Below, one piece after another: positions 63,606 to 64,000 of a DNA stretch of 64,000 bases; position 1 is the stretch's first letter; each line of letters opens with the position of its first letter. A program made the position numbers and the translations under genes. The notes below the pieces were generated by a model. That model made no database searches and was not told the origin of the DNA. It saw only the letters and a program-made list of their open reading frames with translations. Source of the stretch: Euglena gracilis (lineage: Eukaryota > Euglenida > Euglenophyceae > Euglenales). The stretch is from positions 57,833,602-57,897,601 of the forward strand of contig CP154954.1 in NCBI GenBank assembly GCA_039621445.1. The letters are read 5' to 3'.

Positions 63606-64000
63606 GTGCCGCCCCAGCCAAACTCCCCAACTGATCGATGTTTCGAGACTGCTGATCGGACTGTGACACGTCCAGAGTCCTCCACAACAGAGACTGCTGC
63701 AGACTTGGTGCATGAATCGGGGAAAGCCACGATCCCACCACAAGGGCAGGGTCGATGTCCAAATGGCCACCGCCCTCTTGCAACTCGATGAGTAAAACAA
63801 CGGTGAAGGTAGTGGTATTTCACTGCAGGCTCGCACCAGATTATCTCTTGGCGTGGGTCGGCCAGCACTCCGAAGAGAGAGGCCTCACCATTGCCTTCTC
63901 CAGCACACACAACTGACCGTAGGGCAAGCCCTTCTCCACTTGGGGTTGTTGCCTTAGGCAGTCGGTGGCCTTCGTTGGTGGCACACACCTCCCACCTATG
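63606..64000 (-). other. Non-repetitive end region with an unrecognised minus-strand open frame
   Basis: Not related to anything else in the window and free of homopolymers. The minus-strand frame from 63,988 stays open through this region (MCATNEGHRLPKAT, GEASLFGVLADPRQEIIW, VARGRWPFGHRPCPCGG). It runs into the antisense of the recombinase, so any real exon would end near 63,610. It may be host sequence or another element. Confidence 0.3.

Overview
The window is a stretch of nuclear DNA from a eukaryote, built almost entirely of nested mobile elements and their debris. Evidence for a eukaryote: retrotransposons with LTRs and with DIRS-type ends, a 3' terminal exon behind a splice acceptor, and many inverted-repeat DNA elements. 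The one recognisable host sequence is the last exon of a class II (FbaA-type) fructose-bisphosphate aldolase at 7,522-7,668, with a frameshifted copy at 30,223-30,370. Class II aldolase argues against an animal or land plant and fits an alga, fungus-like organism or other protist. I cannot name the organism. No complete host gene, tRNA, rRNA or CRISPR was found.

Layout. Three related tandem units each consist of a C/G-homopolymer-rich block (S1 1-8,400; S2 25,238-31,145; S3 37,578-41,754) followed by a minus-strand DIRS-like element (A 8,917-23,831; C 31,146-35,867; H 46,131-47,173). Unit 1 has since received an LTR element without visible reverse transcriptase (9,339-15,775), a second DIRS-like element B nested in the gag of A (18,877-22,872), and a 1.27-kb TIR element (5,724-6,993). 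S2 or S3 preserves an empty site for several of these insertions, so target duplications and an order of events can be read from the window itself. Unit 3 is interrupted by a decayed gag-only retroelement L (41,755-46,130). Downstream lie a divergent fragment I (47,190-49,435), then plus-strand DIRS-like elements D (49,477-53,461) and E (53,462-63,605).

How the parts work. The DIRS-like copies encode Gag with a GHGPW-T-V signature, then RT, RNase H, a Dam-methyltransferase-like region and a tyrosine recombinase. Copy C still shows inverted terminal repeats and an internal complementary region, the DIRS-1 arrangement used to make circular intermediates. Every copy is broken, often at homopolymers. 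The aspartate box is YLDG in A, YLGD in B and YLYD in E, and the recombinase tyrosine is Cys in C.

Most unusual is a 6.4-kb insertion inside E (56,318-62,759). It has 223-224 bp LTR-like repeats, CATG on both sides, three tandem bodies sharing internal LTRs, and in each body one gene for a lone Dam-like (NPPW) protein with no RT. The S blocks also hold TA-flanked miniature elements capped by poly-C at one end and poly-G at the other, two palindrome-rich long-TIR elements with 9-11 bp duplications, and dozens of GC-rich hairpins with three-base loops. Many runs of C or G exceed 12 bases, so some frameshifts may be sequencing errors.
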